A stretch of DNA of 64,000 nucleotides, from NCBI RefSeq assembly GCF_000979455.1, contig NZ_JJOY01000040.1, positions 26,812-90,811 on the forward strand, in the 5' to 3' direction. Positions 1 to 8,848 of this stretch are shown here, piece after piece. The position numbers and the translations under genes were made by a program. Position 1 is the stretch's first letter, and each line of letters starts with the position of its first letter. Origin of the DNA: Methanosarcina sp. 2.H.T.1A.6. GTDB lineage: Archaea; Halobacteriota; Methanosarcinia; Methanosarcinales; Methanosarcinaceae. The notes beneath the pieces were generated by a model. It made no database searches. It saw nothing but the letters and a program-made list of their open reading frames with translations, and was not told the origin of the DNA.

Positions 1-286
1 TTAATTCCCCGTTTGACTCAAAATCACTTATGTTATATGAAGTAGAAATCCTTCCCGGATACATTCCACTACCGGGATACATTCCGCCGCCTGGATACAT
101 ACCTCTTCCAGGATATGAAGTCCAGTTTTCCGAATAAATATCAGACCGGCCGTAGAAACCGTCCCCTGCACGATAAAAACCTCCCATAGCCCAAAACATA
201 AAAATAAGGACAGCTATTCCTGCGATTATCAGAACCAGCAGAATAATCAGGAACGGATTGCTTTTGCTTTCCCCGTCTGCGATGCT
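1..286 (-). CDS. Gly/Tyr/Pro/Met-repeat membrane protein, partial (C-terminus beyond the left edge)
   Basis: A minus-strand frame is open from position 286 to the left edge and follows a TAA at 287-289. The product has a short polar N-terminus, one strong hydrophobic helix, an aromatic Trp/Phe/Tyr-Gly stretch, and then a run of M-Y-P-G-x-G repeats. No ATG, GTG or TTG lies before the helix although a G-rich ribosome-binding-like stretch sits at about 291-296; the first ATG falls inside the helix. The true start is therefore unresolved: it may be a rare AUC/AUU start, or the gene may be damaged. It is the third gene of a leftward group behind a metal P-type ATPase. The methionine-bearing repeats could bind soft metal outside the membrane, but that is inference. 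Confidence 0.5.
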
Positions 287-330
287 TTAACCCCCTTTAA
301 ATCAGACCTGAGTTTATCTGTGAAAATAAT

Positions 331-369
331 CAGTTAAAATGACCAGTCAAAATGACCAGTCAAAATGAT
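331..369. repeat. 13-bp tandem repeat, three copies
   Basis: Three head-to-tail copies of a 13-bp unit (CAGTYAAAATGAY) lie at 331-343, 344-356 and 357-369. They fill the gap between the stop of the 42-aa gene and the next leftward gene. No function is apparent. Confidence 0.8.
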
Positions 370-497
370 CAGGCTTCCTGTTCACTGTTCATTATTTTCT
401 TTTTTCCCCTTACATGCTTTGAGACGAATCTGACACCTGCAGAAATCAGTGCTGCCAGAGCCAGCATTTTCATCAAACCGCGAATTATTCCAAACAT
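369..497 (-). CDS. 42-aa single-helix membrane protein
   Basis: This short gene starts with ATG at 497 behind a GGGGT ribosome-binding stretch that lies over the end of the ATPase gene, and it stops with TGA at 369-371. The product begins MFGIIRG, has one hydrophobic helix (about residues 8-25) and ends in a basic K/R-rich tail, which is typical of a small inner-membrane-anchored protein. Only four bases separate it from the ATPase stop, so the two are almost certainly co-transcribed. It could be a small regulatory or stabilising partner of the transporter, but this is inferred only from position. I recognise no family. Confidence 0.65.
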   Translation of the reverse strand: MFGIIRGLMKMLALAALISAGVRFVSKHVRGKKKIMNSEQEA

Positions 498-501
498 AAA
501 A

Positions 502-2814
502 TTACCCCATCTTTAAAGCTCTTGCATTTATAGCTACGATCACGGTACTCAAGCTCATGAGAACCGCACCCACGGCAGGGCTCAGTAAGATACCGTATCC
601 ATAGAGTACTCCTGCTGCAAGCGGAATTGCAAAAACATTATACCCGGTTGCCCAGAGCAGGTTCTGGTACATCTTGGAGTAAGTTTTTCTGGAAAGCTCA
701 ATAATGTACAACACATCTCCGGGATCGTTTTTAACCAGCACGATATCGGCGGTTTCGATTGCAACATCCGTGCCTGCCCCGATAGCTATTCCCACATCCG
801 CCTGGGCAAGGGCAGGGGCGTCATTGACCCCATCTCCGACCATTCCGGTAACGTACTGCTTCTGGACTTCCATGACCTTTGCTGCCTTTTCGTGAGGAAG
901 GACTTCCGCAAAGTAGTCGTCAAGCTCCAGTTCCCGGGCTACCCAGGCAGCAACATAGCGGTTGTCCCCGGTAAGCATCAGGCATTTTATGCCCATTCCT
1001 TTGAGCTTTGAGATTGCTTCCCTTGACTCTTTCCTGATAATATCGGCAAGTGCAAGGGCTCCAAGCACTTTCTCTCCTTCAAGCAGAAATACAACGGTTT
1101 TTCCCTGCTCCTTAATTTCTTCAATTTTCTCAGATTCAATTTTCCCGTCATTCAGGCTGATTCCTTTTTCTTCAAGGTAGCCCGGGCTTACTAACAGGAA
1201 TTTCTTGCCATCAATTATGCCCTCTATTCCTTTTCCCGGAATGGAACTGAACTTTTCGACCTGAGAAGGCTCGATTCCTTTTTCCCTGGCGCTCTCAAGG
1301 ATTCCTCTTGCAATCGGGTGTTCCGAACTTGCTTCAAGGGAAGCTGCGAGGCTGAGGATCTTTTTGTCATTATTTTTGTCATTCTTTTTGTCATTCTTTT
1401 TGTCATTCTTTTTGTCATCTTCACCTGAGAGAGAAACTAAATCCGTTACTCCAAACCGGCCTTCAGTGAGGGTGCCAGTTTTATCAAAGATTACAGCTTC
1501 AAGGCTGCGGGCTTTTTCAAACGCCTGCCGGTCCCTGATCAGAAGCCCTGATTTTGCGGCAATAGATGTTGAAACTGCAACCACCAGAGGAATTGCAAGC
1601 CCAAGGGCATGCGGGCAGGTAATAACCATTACAGTAACTGCTCTCTCCAAAGCAAAAACAAGTTCCTGACCGGAGAAGCTCCAGAGGATAAATGTGAGAG
1701 CGCCCGCAGTCAGGGCTATGATCGTAAGGTACATAGCAGCCCTGTTTGCCAGGTCCTGAGTTTTTGATTTGCTCTCCTGGGCTGTTCTGACAAGTTCGAC
1801 AACCTGGTTGAGGTAGGTGTCCTTTCCTGTTTTTTTGACCTCCACAACAAAAGCTGCCTCCCCGTTAATCGAACCGCCTATGACCCCATTTCCCGGCTTT
1901 TTCGTGACAGGTTTTGACTCACCTGTGAGCATGGATTCGTTGACACTGCTCATCCCTTCAGTAACGGTTCCATCAACAGGAATCTTTTCCCCTGGCTTGA
2001 CCAGAACCTGATCTCCTATTTTTAACCGGTCAACCCCCACGTCAATGGTTTCGCCGTTTTTCTTCAGGTGAGCAACCGAGGGCATGATCTTTACCAGCTC
2101 TTCAAGGGCTCTTGAAGCCCCCATTACCGAACGCATCTCCAGCCAGTGCCCGAGCAGCATTACATCGATAAGGGTCACCAGTTCCCAGAAAAAGACTCCG
2201 CCGGGAAGCCCTAAAACCACAGCAGAGCTGTAAAAATAAGCCACGCTGATAGCAACGGCTATGAGGGTCATCATTCCCGGAGATTTCTCTGCAAGCTCGT
2301 CTTTTATCCCCTTGAGAAAGGGGTAGCCGCCGTAAAAATAAACGACCGAGGACAGCAAAAAGATAAGAATATCCGCACCGGGGACGCGAAGCTCAAAACC
2401 AAAAAAGCCCTGAATCATGGGAGAGAACAGCAAAACCGGGAAGGTCAGTATAAAAGAAACAATGAACCTTTTTCTGAAATCTGCAAGCATATGAGCATGA
2501 TGATCTTCATGGCCTTTTCTCCCGGGCATTTCATGCCCCTGATGCTTCATTCCTTCATGTTGCTCATGGCCTTGAGGTTTCATTCCTTCAGGCTGCTCAT
2601 GGATTTGGGTTTTCTCTCCGGAATGTCCTGTTTGACCTTCCGGATGGCCCTCATGAAGCATATTTTCAGCAGGCTTATTCTTGTTTTCGTCGTGAAATTC
2701 AGGGGAATTTCCTGACATTTCTCTTCCGGAGTTATATTCTTCATTGGAAAGAGAAGGCTCATTTACCTGAACTTTAGAACTATCAGTGTCCATCCCCTTA
2801 TCTTCAGCCTGCAT
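502..2814 (-). CDS. copB: Heavy-metal P-type ATPase with CPH motif (CopB-like)
   Basis: A 770-aa P1B ATPase. The N-terminal 110 residues are hydrophilic and rich in His, with repeated H-E-x-x-G-M-K/G-H-E elements, as in CopB-type pumps; there is no CxxC heavy-metal domain. Then follow paired membrane helices, the actuator-domain TGES motif, the sixth-helix motif T-C-P-H-A-L-G-L-A, the phosphorylation motif DKTGT, an HP motif (S-S-E-H-P-I-A) and the hinge [11 protein letters not shown] in place of CPC marks the P1B-3 group, reported to export copper and possibly silver. An unusual Lys/Asn/Asp repeat sits shortly after DKTGT, in the region leading into the nucleotide-binding domain. The gene heads a leftward group with two small membrane proteins. 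Start is ambiguous: ATG 2814 and the in-frame ATG seven codons on both follow G-rich runs. Confidence 0.92.
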   Translation of the reverse strand: MQAEDKGMDTDSSKVQVNEPSLSNEEYNSGREMSGNSPEFHDENKNKPAENMLHEGHPEGQTGHSGEKTQIHEQPEGMKPQGHEQHEGMKHQGHEMPGRKGHEDHHAHMLADFRKRFIVSFILTFPVLLFSPMIQGFFGFELRVPGADILIFLLSSVVYFYGGYPFLKGIKDELAEKSPGMMTLIAVAISVAYFYSSAVVLGLPGGVFFWELVTLIDVMLLGHWLEMRSVMGASRALEELVKIMPSVAHLKKNGETIDVGVDRLKIGDQVLVKPGEKIPVDGTVTEGMSSVNESMLTGESKPVTKKPGNGVIGGSINGEAAFVVEVKKTGKDTYLNQVVELVRTAQESKSKTQDLANRAAMYLTIIALTAGALTFILWSFSGQELVFALERAVTVMVITCPHALGLAIPLVVAVSTSIAAKSGLLIRDRQAFEKARSLEAVIFDKTGTLTEGRFGVTDLVSLSGEDDKKNDKKNDKKNDKNNDKKILSLAASLEASSEHPIARGILESAREKGIEPSQVEKFSSIPGKGIEGIIDGKKFLLVSPGYLEEKGISLNDGKIESEKIEEIKEQGKTVVFLLEGEKVLGALALADIIRKESREAISKLKGMGIKCLMLTGDNRYVAAWVARELELDDYFAEVLPHEKAAKVMEVQKQYVTGMVGDGVNDAPALAQADVGIAIGAGTDVAIETADIVLVKNDPGDVLYIIELSRKTYSKMYQNLLWATGYNVFAIPLAAGVLYGYGILLSPAVGAVLMSLSTVIVAINARALKMG
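1361..1420. repeat. 12-bp tandem repeat inside the P-type ATPase gene, five copies
   Basis: Five consecutive 12-bp units (TTTTTGTCATTM with one variant end) lie in frame in the ATPase gene and encode a D-K-K-N repeat between DKTGT and the rest of the catalytic region. The unit is a multiple of three, so copy-number change keeps the frame. Confidence 0.9.
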
Positions 2815-2975
2815 ATCCCCAATGCCCCTAATTTTAATTTTATTTAAGATACTATTATCTCTTAATATATTTCAAAATAAGGGAATCAAACGTCCTGCAT
2901 CGAAAAATAATAGAATTGATTTCAAAAAGTTAGATGAAAATAAAAGAAAACATAAAAATGTAATAAAAGAAAACT

Positions 2976-3131
2976 TTAGTAATTTTGTTTACTCTTAATA
3001 CCCCGACGCACGGTGAATATCAAAAAATAGAGCATAATGAAGCAAACGACCCCGAGGAAGACGGTAGACCAGAAAGCTACATCCGCAGGAATGTAACTAA
3101 TAGACCCAAAGTCTTCAAACAACGTCGACAT
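2976..3131 (-). CDS. 51-aa single-helix membrane protein, unknown function
   Basis: I take ATG at 3131 as the start because a GGGGAT element precedes it; a longer reading from 3248 adds an unconvincing N-terminus. The product has a polar amphipathic start, one long aromatic-rich hydrophobic helix and a basic end (R-R-G-I-K-S-K), so it is probably a small membrane protein with its C-terminus in the cytoplasm. It stands alone between the ATPase group and an AT-rich accessory region. No family recognised. Confidence 0.4.
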   Translation of the reverse strand: MSTLFEDFGSISYIPADVAFWSTVFLGVVCFIMLYFLIFTVRRGIKSKQNY

Positions 3132-3299
3132 ATTATAACATAGATCCCCATATCTAATAAATTTATCTGATAATTGTATAAAATAAAAAGAAAGACGAGA
3201 GAGTTCATCAAGGCCGGAAAAAATATAAAAATGCAGCGCATGATACACCGAAATCAGGAGTCATACATGACCTATTTTTCCAGAAACTTCTGATACTGA

Positions 3300-3428
3300 T
3301 TTTCACTTTATGGCCTGCTGCACACCAAGGATGAGCAGATAGAAAAACTAAACGAGAATATGCATAAGCAAACGATCCACATTCAGAGCTCGATCCAAGA
3401 GATTCTTACAGTTGATCACCTGACTTAA
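3300..3428 (+). pseudogene. Possible 3' remnant of a coiled-coil protein gene
   Basis: A plus-strand frame opened by TGA at 3297-3299 runs to TAA at 3426-3428. It reads like the C-terminal tail of a charged helical protein (K-D-E-Q-I-E-K-L-N-E-N-M). It has no convincing start and overlaps the end of the opposite-strand nuclease gene by 23 bp, so I read it as a decayed gene end. It may be chance. Confidence 0.25.
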
Positions 3429-4140
3429 TATTAATTTCGATTAGCAGAACTGCGTGATCTGACATTGCTTCAGATTTATTTCCTGCAAATACATAGCTAC
3501 CTGACGATGTGATGTACTTTGCGCCAAGAACATCAAAATGTCTGCTGATGAAAGCATGGTCTAGCCGCTTTCCATTACCAGTTTTAATGTCCCAATAACT
3601 TGCACCTGATTTGGGCATTGCGTGTTGCCAGCCTTCGTCCACGAGTTGGCTTATCCGATCACCACATTTGGATGGCTGATATTCGGGGTCGGTATTGAAA
3701 TCACCTATGATCACAAATGGACGATCCCTATGCTCTGCTGCGATTGTCATAATCCAATCCCAGTTTTTGCGTTTGATTTTGAGTTTATTGATGGGCACAC
3801 GCAGGCCCAGAATGTCGAGATCCTTCTGAGGTAGGCGAACATGCAATGCATTTGAAGGAACTGATTTTTCAATGTTTGTTGGAGCCAGGATATTCCCTGA
3901 CTCCAATGTCGTATTTGCGACGATGAAAACTTGATTTTCTTTGAGTGCACGTTTCGATATAACATGATGTGTGAATCCATATGAATCAAGTTGTTCAATG
4001 AATCTTTGATGCGACGAGCCAGGGACATATTCAGTAAGCACGATGACATCCGGTGTCAATGAGGCAATCGCCTTAGCCATGTGATATGGAATAATTTTAT
4101 TGAATGTGCGATGATTGATGTTCCACGTAAGCAGTTTCAT
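3406..4140 (-). CDS. Endonuclease/exonuclease/phosphatase (EEP) family protein
   Basis: A 244-aa EEP-fold protein. The sequence shows the N-terminal strand with catalytic Asn (L-L-T-W-N-I-N-H-R), a Thr-Glu-Tyr element near residue 38, the central I-G-D-F-N-T-D motif with the catalytic Asp/Asn pair, and the C-terminal S-D-H-A-V-L-L motif, in the order expected of exonuclease III/DNase I-like metal-dependent hydrolases. Some relatives cut DNA at abasic sites and others hydrolyse phospholipid head groups, so the substrate is not assigned. Start ATG 4140 follows an AAGGT element. The gene stands alone in an accessory region and was probably acquired. Confidence 0.8.
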   Translation of the reverse strand: MKLLTWNINHRTFNKIIPYHMAKAIASLTPDVIVLTEYVPGSSHQRFIEQLDSYGFTHHVISKRALKENQVFIVANTTLESGNILAPTNIEKSVPSNALHVRLPQKDLDILGLRVPINKLKIKRKNWDWIMTIAAEHRDRPFVIIGDFNTDPEYQPSKCGDRISQLVDEGWQHAMPKSGASYWDIKTGNGKRLDHAFISRHFDVLGAKYITSSGSYVFAGNKSEAMSDHAVLLIEINIKSGDQL

Positions 4141-4324
4141 ATTACCTTGGTGAAAGTAAATCGAACTATGTTATACTAAGGAATGCAAAAAATATAACTT
4201 CTAAATTTCAGTTTGGGAATTGATCTATAGTTCCATTTCCCCAAATAATCATTCTTGACAACAAAACCCTTGATATTATATTTGAATCATTCCTAAACAC
4301 CAAATCTGAAAAATTAATTTTAAG

Positions 4325-4352
4325 AAATTCCCTTGAAAAAGGGAATTTTTTT
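4325..4352. terminator. Hairpin with T-run between two leftward genes
   Basis: A perfect 10-bp stem (AAATTCCCTT / AAGGGAATTT) with a GAAA loop is followed on the plus strand by T residues. It lies 36 bp beyond the stop of the leftward gene at 4388-4840 and may end that transcript, although the longer T-run faces the plus strand. Confidence 0.5.
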
Positions 4353-4387
4353 AGATTTACCTCTTTAAAGCCAAAAGAAAAAAATGG

Positions 4388-4840
4388 TTAAAATGTCATG
4401 GCAGTGAAGCCAACATTGCTAGAATCACCCGATTTTAAAGCAACGTGTTCAGAAAATTCAACCAATTTTGAATAAAATTCATTCGCTTTACTCTCACATT
4501 CAGAATATCTCATTAAAAGGTCGTCATTGGAACGCCCAGACTTTGGTCCATTCGCTGCATCAACCATGAGAATAGAAAGCTTCAAAAGCTCGGACCCGAA
4601 CTCAACAGGCAATATTTCAGATACCTCTACAGAAATATCAATAAACAAATCTGCAAAGTTTCTAAACATCTCATCCGCTACCGCTGAATCAAAATCATAA
4701 TGATTTTTATAAAGATCCCATTTCATACCAAACTTAAGAAGAGCACGTCTAATCAGCCCAATAGCAAATTCAGCCTGATCAGCTTCACTTTTCCAAGAAC
4801 CCCATAACTGACAAAATTCAGAGTATAAAACATCCGGCAT
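4388..4840 (-). CDS. Hypothetical protein, 150 aa
   Basis: A soluble, mostly alpha-helical acidic protein with no membrane segment, signal peptide or Cys motif. Phe, Glu, Leu and Ser are frequent (for example F-A-D-L-F-I-D-I-S-V-E-V). No known family is recognised. It sits in the AT-rich accessory stretch with no partner gene, and the hairpin at 4325-4352 lies just beyond its stop. Possible roles such as an immunity or helper protein cannot be supported from sequence. Confidence 0.55.
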   Translation of the reverse strand: MPDVLYSEFCQLWGSWKSEADQAEFAIGLIRRALLKFGMKWDLYKNHYDFDSAVADEMFRNFADLFIDISVEVSEILPVEFGSELLKLSILMVDAANGPKSGRSNDDLLMRYSECESKANEFYSKLVEFSEHVALKSGDSSNVGFTAMTF

Positions 4841-4990
4841 AAAAGATCAATATAACCACAACATATTAACCTTTTCATCCACTTTATAATGTTGCCCGGA
4901 ATAACTTGCAGTCAGGATAGGTATGAACAACTCCGTCAAACGAACAGGTAATATTTTTCACCGAACGTAGTTTCCGGGAAAACCGGGGCT

Positions 4991-5158
4991 TTATAACATC
5001 CCGATTGACTCAAAAATAGATATATTCAGCTCATTTATCTGGTTTTCTGATTGAGCTATAATTACAGGTGTAGTTAATTGTTCGTCAAGCCATTTCTTCA
5101 GCTGGTTGAATCTCCGCTTCACGAAATCCGGCCCGACTGAAGGTATATCTAGAGGTAT
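4991..5158 (-). pseudogene. Gene fragment, C-terminal end of an unknown protein
   Basis: A minus-strand frame between TAA at 5159-5161 and TAA at 4991-4993 encodes a plausible protein end (D-F-V-K-R-R-F-N-Q-L-K-K-W-L-D-E) but has no usable start. It lies directly beyond another broken gene on the same strand, so both may be parts of one decayed locus. Confidence 0.35.
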
Positions 5159-5163
5159 TTATT

Positions 5164-5638
5164 TTAATTCCCTAGTTTACTTTCTTTCTCGCATCCTATG
5201 CATTTTACATCAGCCATCGTTTTAGGGTTCTTAATACAAAGTCCTCCGCTGTTGCATTGGACAATTAATTTTATTCCATTATCTACCAGGTTGCTTTTAT
5301 TTCTCTTTCTTTTTATCATTATTACCTCTTCGAACTCTTTAATCTGCTCTGCCAGCCTTTTAAGCTGCTCCTGTTTTTTAGCCAGGTCATCTTTAAGTTT
5401 CTTTATATCTCTTCCTTTCCTGTGTCCGACTTACCTCCGTCATGTTGCTGCCAATGAAGGTTTAAGATGTATTGTAATTCTACCGTTTTCTGCAGGCAGC
5501 CTTCGTTTTGCCTTGTTTGTTCAGAGTCTTGAACTCATTCTTTTGCCCTCGTAACATCATACGATATTTGCCACAATTGCCCCTATCAAAGTTCCTGCAA
5601 TCAATGAATTTGCATCCTTCTAAACATAACTCTACAGG
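5164..5638 (-). pseudogene. Frameshifted Cys-rich and coiled-coil protein gene
   Basis: Two minus-strand pieces look like parts of one gene. The upstream piece (5483-5638) encodes a Cys cluster (C-L-E-G-C-K-F-I-D-C-R-N-F ... G-N-C-G-K-Y) and ends at TAG 5480-5482. The downstream piece, in another frame and ending at TAA 5164-5166, encodes a Lys/Glu coiled coil followed by a second Cys group (C-N-S-G-G-L-C ... C-I-G-C). The frame break and the lack of a start indicate a pseudogene of a zinc-binding protein. The plus-strand frame over the same bases is a hydrophobic shadow. Confidence 0.45.
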
Positions 5639-5819
5639 CTACAAGTGATATAAGATCAACAGCAGCTTTCGCCATAAACGCAGGTACAAACATTAAGCTG
5701 CTTCCGGAGAATTCGGAAACAAAAAAATCGTGGTGGAAGTTCAGGTTAAATCACATAAATTGAAATTCTGTTAAAAATATTTAAGTATGTGTCCGCCATT
5801 TATCTTAAGGGGCAGCAAC

Positions 5820-6368
5820 ATGTTGGATCAACAAAAAGAAATTGAGTGCGAATTATTTGAAATATATAATAAAAATCTGGATCGATTTTTTTCACTAATA
5901 AAATTTATGTTTGTAATATTTGGGTTATATGCTTTAACATTCTCTAACGTATACGGCAAACTCAATAGACAAGCATTCGACAACGTACCAATCATTTCAA
6001 TTTATTCTCTTCTTGCGTGTTTACTATTCATCGGCATAGCACTTATTGTCCCATTTTCACAGCTGGTGCTGCCAAAGGAACGCAAGTTCAAACAAATGAT
6101 TAGCTCAATTCAATTTAGAAAGGAAGACGAACTTAAGATACATAATAAAAAATTATATTTAGTGACTCGACGGCAAGAGAATTATTATATATTTTCATTT
6201 TTGCTAATTTTGCTTTCTCTTATGTTCTTCTGTGGTTATTTCATACCGTTTGTAATTTGTGTTTCCATTCCGGTTTTCACAATCACTGTTTTATACTATC
6301 TTACATTTTCCGAATGGATAAAAAGAGAAAATACTTGCATCAAAATTGTACCATCTCAAGAAGGATAA
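5820..6368 (+). CDS. Four-helix membrane protein, unknown function
   Basis: The start at ATG 5820 is chosen because AAGGGG lies eight bases upstream; an earlier in-frame ATG at 5787 lacks such a site. The 182-aa product has an acidic N-terminus (L-D-Q-Q-K-E-I-E-C-E), two hydrophobic hairpins near residues 25-75 and 120-165, and a basic cytoplasmic loop between them. This layout recalls small SLATT-like membrane proteins of bacterial and archaeal conflict systems, but no diagnostic motif is visible. The coding region is AT-rich and followed by a MITE. Confidence 0.6.
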   Translation: MLDQQKEIECELFEIYNKNLDRFFSLIKFMFVIFGLYALTFSNVYGKLNRQAFDNVPIISIYSLLACLLFIGIALIVPFSQLVLPKERKFKQMISSIQFRKEDELKIHNKKLYLVTRRQENYYIFSFLLILLSLMFFCGYFIPFVICVSIPVFTITVLYYLTFSEWIKRENTCIKIVPSQEG

Positions 6369-6400
6369 ATCAGCTTCAAGAAGCCGAAAATAAAGAAGTA

Positions 6401-6517
6401 TAGGACTTACACGGTTGAACTGGAAATCAATAGTATTAAACATTCAACGGTATAAAATATGGATTTAACTTTAACGTCTGTTGTACTTAATATTAGATCT
6501 CAAGTGCGTAAGTCCTA
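6401..6517. mobile_element. 117-bp MITE with terminal inverted repeats and 5-bp target duplication
   Basis: The ends are exact inverted repeats TAGGACTTAC (6401-6410) and GTAAGTCCTA (6508-6517), with partial matching for about seven bases further in. The flanking pentamer AAGTA occurs at 6396-6400 and again at 6518-6522, as expected of a target-site duplication. There is no coding capacity, so this is a miniature element that would need a transposase encoded elsewhere. The family is not named because the transposase is not in the window. Confidence 0.85.
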
Positions 6518-6588
6518 AAGTAAAAATTTATCAGGCAATTCAGATAAAATTAATGGAGACTTGTAATTTAGGAGGATTTCTACAGAGA

Positions 6589-6825
6589 TTAAAAATTATA
6601 TATGCACCTGGTTTCTTTAATGACTTTACCACTACTATCTTTTTCTAAGAATCTCATGATTTCTTTGTCGTGAGAAACCATTGTATCACAGTATGGGCAT
6701 GGTTCTGCATTTTTGTACAGTACAGCGTGCAGAAATGTTTCTGCCTCTTCAAACTGAACAATTTGTGAGCGGAACCATTTTCTACAATTTGTACACCTGA
6801 CTTCACAGCTTTTTGTCTCGTTCAT
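6589..6825 (-). CDS. Small two-CxxC zinc-ribbon protein, 78 aa
   Basis: The product carries C-T-N-C near the N-terminus and C-P-Y-C some 30 residues later, a spacing suited to one four-Cys zinc site in a ribbon. The remaining residues are charged and soluble, with no helicase or nuclease motif. Small proteins of this type in methanogens are usually annotated as hypothetical; nucleic-acid or protein binding is likely but not shown. The gene is monocistronic. Confidence 0.6.
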   Translation of the reverse strand: MNETKSCEVRCTNCRKWFRSQIVQFEEAETFLHAVLYKNAEPCPYCDTMVSHDKEIMRFLEKDSSGKVIKETRCIYNF

Positions 6826-7142
6826 TTTTCCATCATCTTTTTAGTTAATTTCACATTGTACGGAATATTATTAAACATATATATAAAGCAACGTGGCAGA
6901 AATTATTCCCGTGTTTGGATAAAAAATATGAGCTTGCGCAATATATTTATAATGATTAAAAAACAGAGAACTTTAGGGTAATATATACAATGTATCAAAG
7001 AAAAAGATCAGGGGAAATCAAAGAGAAATCAACCATAATTTGACAATTTAATTTTGAGCCAAAATATCTGCTGAAAAAAAAATCAGAGAATTAATTTCTC
7101 CGATGCACCGCTAATGAGGATAAACTCCTCAACTCTTTTTTA
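6826..7142. other. AT-rich intergenic region, no gene seen
   Basis: This 317-bp stretch between two leftward small genes is A/T-rich with oligo-A runs. I see no reading frame or RNA gene in it. It should hold the promoter of the zinc-ribbon gene and the end of the DUF2892 transcript. Confidence 0.6.
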
Positions 7143-7352
7143 TTATTTCTTTGCAGTATTGATCCCGAGAATAACATAGGGAGTGCAGTGCCTGATTATC
7201 GAAGTGAAAAGTCCCGTAAAAGCTATCAGGGCAACGATCCATTTCAAAGGAGAAGATTTCACGAGATTCATTGCCAGAGCAGTAATTCCAAGTGCTCCGA
7301 TCAAGGTTCGAAGCAGCAAGTCAAAGCCCCCTACATTTTCTTCCAGAAACAA
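7143..7352 (-). CDS. DUF2892 (YgaP-like) membrane protein
   Basis: A 69-aa protein with the family pattern: a start rich in Asn/Gly (E-E-N-V-G-G-F-D), two hydrophobic helices around G-A-L-G-I-T-A-L and W-I-V-A-L-I-A-F-T-G-L-F, and a conserved C-T-P-Y element after the second helix. Family members are small membrane proteins often fused or linked to rhodanese domains; their biochemical role is unsettled. It is divergently arranged with ycaO, with about 220 bp between them that must hold both promoters. Confidence 0.8.
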   Translation of the reverse strand: MFLEENVGGFDLLLRTLIGALGITALAMNLVKSSPLKWIVALIAFTGLFTSIIRHCTPYVILGINTAKK

Positions 7353-7573
7353 TTTTTTGAGATCCGTCGGACAAAACCCCCTTATAAACCTTATTACATA
7401 CTTATAGAACCCTGCAATATATAGCGTTGTTCTGTTTGTATTCTGTTCATATTCTGTTAATATTCATTTGTCAAAAAAGTCCTGCACAGGGGAAGCTGAA
7501 AATCCCTGTAAATAGCCCGTAAATTCCCAAAAAATCACAAAATATATAACAAGAGATGAGAAGGTTTCTAACT

Positions 7574-8848
7574 ATGCCCGAGATAAAAATTGACAGGTCA
7601 CTCCCATACCTCGAAGGCACACAGCGTGTGTATGATGAAGCCACGACCCTTGAAAACACCAAAGATCAGATAAAAAAGATAGGTGTCACCCGAATTGCAG
7701 ATATTACAAACCTGGACAGGCTCGGAATTCCGATCTTCTCGGCAATCCGCCCCAGTGCCGCTCCGGGAGCGATCAGCATCTACTCAGGCAAGGGCTCAAC
7801 CGAGCAAAGAGCCCGGATTTCGGCAATAATGGAGAGTTTTGAGCGCTGTCTGGCTGAAAGGCCCGGTATAAACGCAAACATTGGAGGCGGGATTTCTGCC
7901 CCGGCTCTTGTTGAATCTTACTTAAATGCCATGGAAAACTGCAGTGTGATTGACCCCAGTTCCTTGCTTCTGGCCCAGCCTTTTAACCCCAGCTCCCTCA
8001 TAGAGTGGGTCGGAGCATATGATTTGATGAGCGGGGAAGAGGTATTCGTAAGCGCCAATGCGGTTTACCATCCCTACGATGCGCCCGGGCAGTGCCAGAA
8101 ACTTTTCCTGAGCAATACCAATGGTCTGGCTTCAGGAAACACCCTTGAGGAAGCTATCCTGCATGGGCTTCTTGAAGTTATAGAAAGAGATGCCATCAGC
8201 ACAGCCCAGTTTTCCCGTGACCTTGGAAAAGAGATAGTGCTGACCGAAGAAGACGGGTACCTTTACGAGCTTGCCCAAAAATTCAAAGATGCCGGAGTCG
8301 AACTCAAGATCTGGCTTGTCCCGACTGATACCGGAATCCCGACAGTTATTGCAGCAACTGATGATGCAAAACTGAAAGACCCGGCTCTTCTGGTCATGGG
8401 AGCAGGCTCCCACCTTAAACCTGAGATCGCAATTGCAAGAGCAATAACGGAAGCTGCACAGTCGAGGGTTGTTCAGATTCAGGGCGCAAGGGAAGACACG
8501 GACAGGGAGGGCTTTATCAGGAGCGTAGGTTATGACCGCATGAAGCGCCTGAACTGGTTCTGGTTCGAAGAAGGAGAAAAAATTTCCCTTTCCGAAGTGA
8601 AGGACCTCTCCGGAAAGAGCCCCTCAGAAAACATCGACGTAATACTTGAAAAGCTAAAGGGCCTTGTCGAAAAGGTGCTTGTCGTTGACCTCTCAAGAGA
8701 GGAAATTGCAGTACCTGTAGTCAGGGTAATCATTCCGGGCTTTGAACTTTTCACAATCGACCGTGACCGTAGAGGAAAAAGAATTACCGCCGGGAAGAAG
8801 AAAGAATTTTCCAGAAACAAAAACGAAAAGCCGTGGAAAAGAAGATGA
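7574..8848 (+). CDS. ycaO: YcaO-type McrA-glycine thioamidation protein
   Basis: A 424-aa YcaO ATPase. The ATP-binding signature S-G-K-G-S-T-E-Q-R-A-R-x-S-A-x-M-E-S-F-E-R lies near residues 72-92 and continues into a second Glu-rich element (E-A-x-L-H-G-L-L-E-V-I-E-R-D). In Methanosarcina the YcaO-TfuA pair installs the thioglycine in the active site of methyl-coenzyme M reductase, activating the backbone amide by ATP-dependent phosphorylation. The start at ATG 7574 has an AGAAGG element nine bases upstream; an in-frame ATG at 7556 has none. It overlaps tfuA by ATGA, so the two are translationally coupled. Confidence 0.93.
   Translation: MPEIKIDRSLPYLEGTQRVYDEATTLENTKDQIKKIGVTRIADITNLDRLGIPIFSAIRPSAAPGAISIYSGKGSTEQRARISAIMESFERCLAERPGINANIGGGISAPALVESYLNAMENCSVIDPSSLLLAQPFNPSSLIEWVGAYDLMSGEEVFVSANAVYHPYDAPGQCQKLFLSNTNGLASGNTLEEAILHGLLEVIERDAISTAQFSRDLGKEIVLTEEDGYLYELAQKFKDAGVELKIWLVPTDTGIPTVIAATDDAKLKDPALLVMGAGSHLKPEIAIARAITEAAQSRVVQIQGAREDTDREGFIRSVGYDRMKRLNWFWFEEGEKISLSEVKDLSGKSPSENIDVILEKLKGLVEKVLVVDLSREEIAVPVVRVIIPGFELFTIDRDRRGKRITAGKKKEFSRNKNEKPWKRR

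Noticed and set aside
5198..5554. Plus-strand hydrophobic 118-aa frame
   Set aside because: It is the reverse of the Lys/Glu coiled-coil pieces of a decayed minus-strand gene; hydrophobic runs are an artefact of reading such codons backwards.
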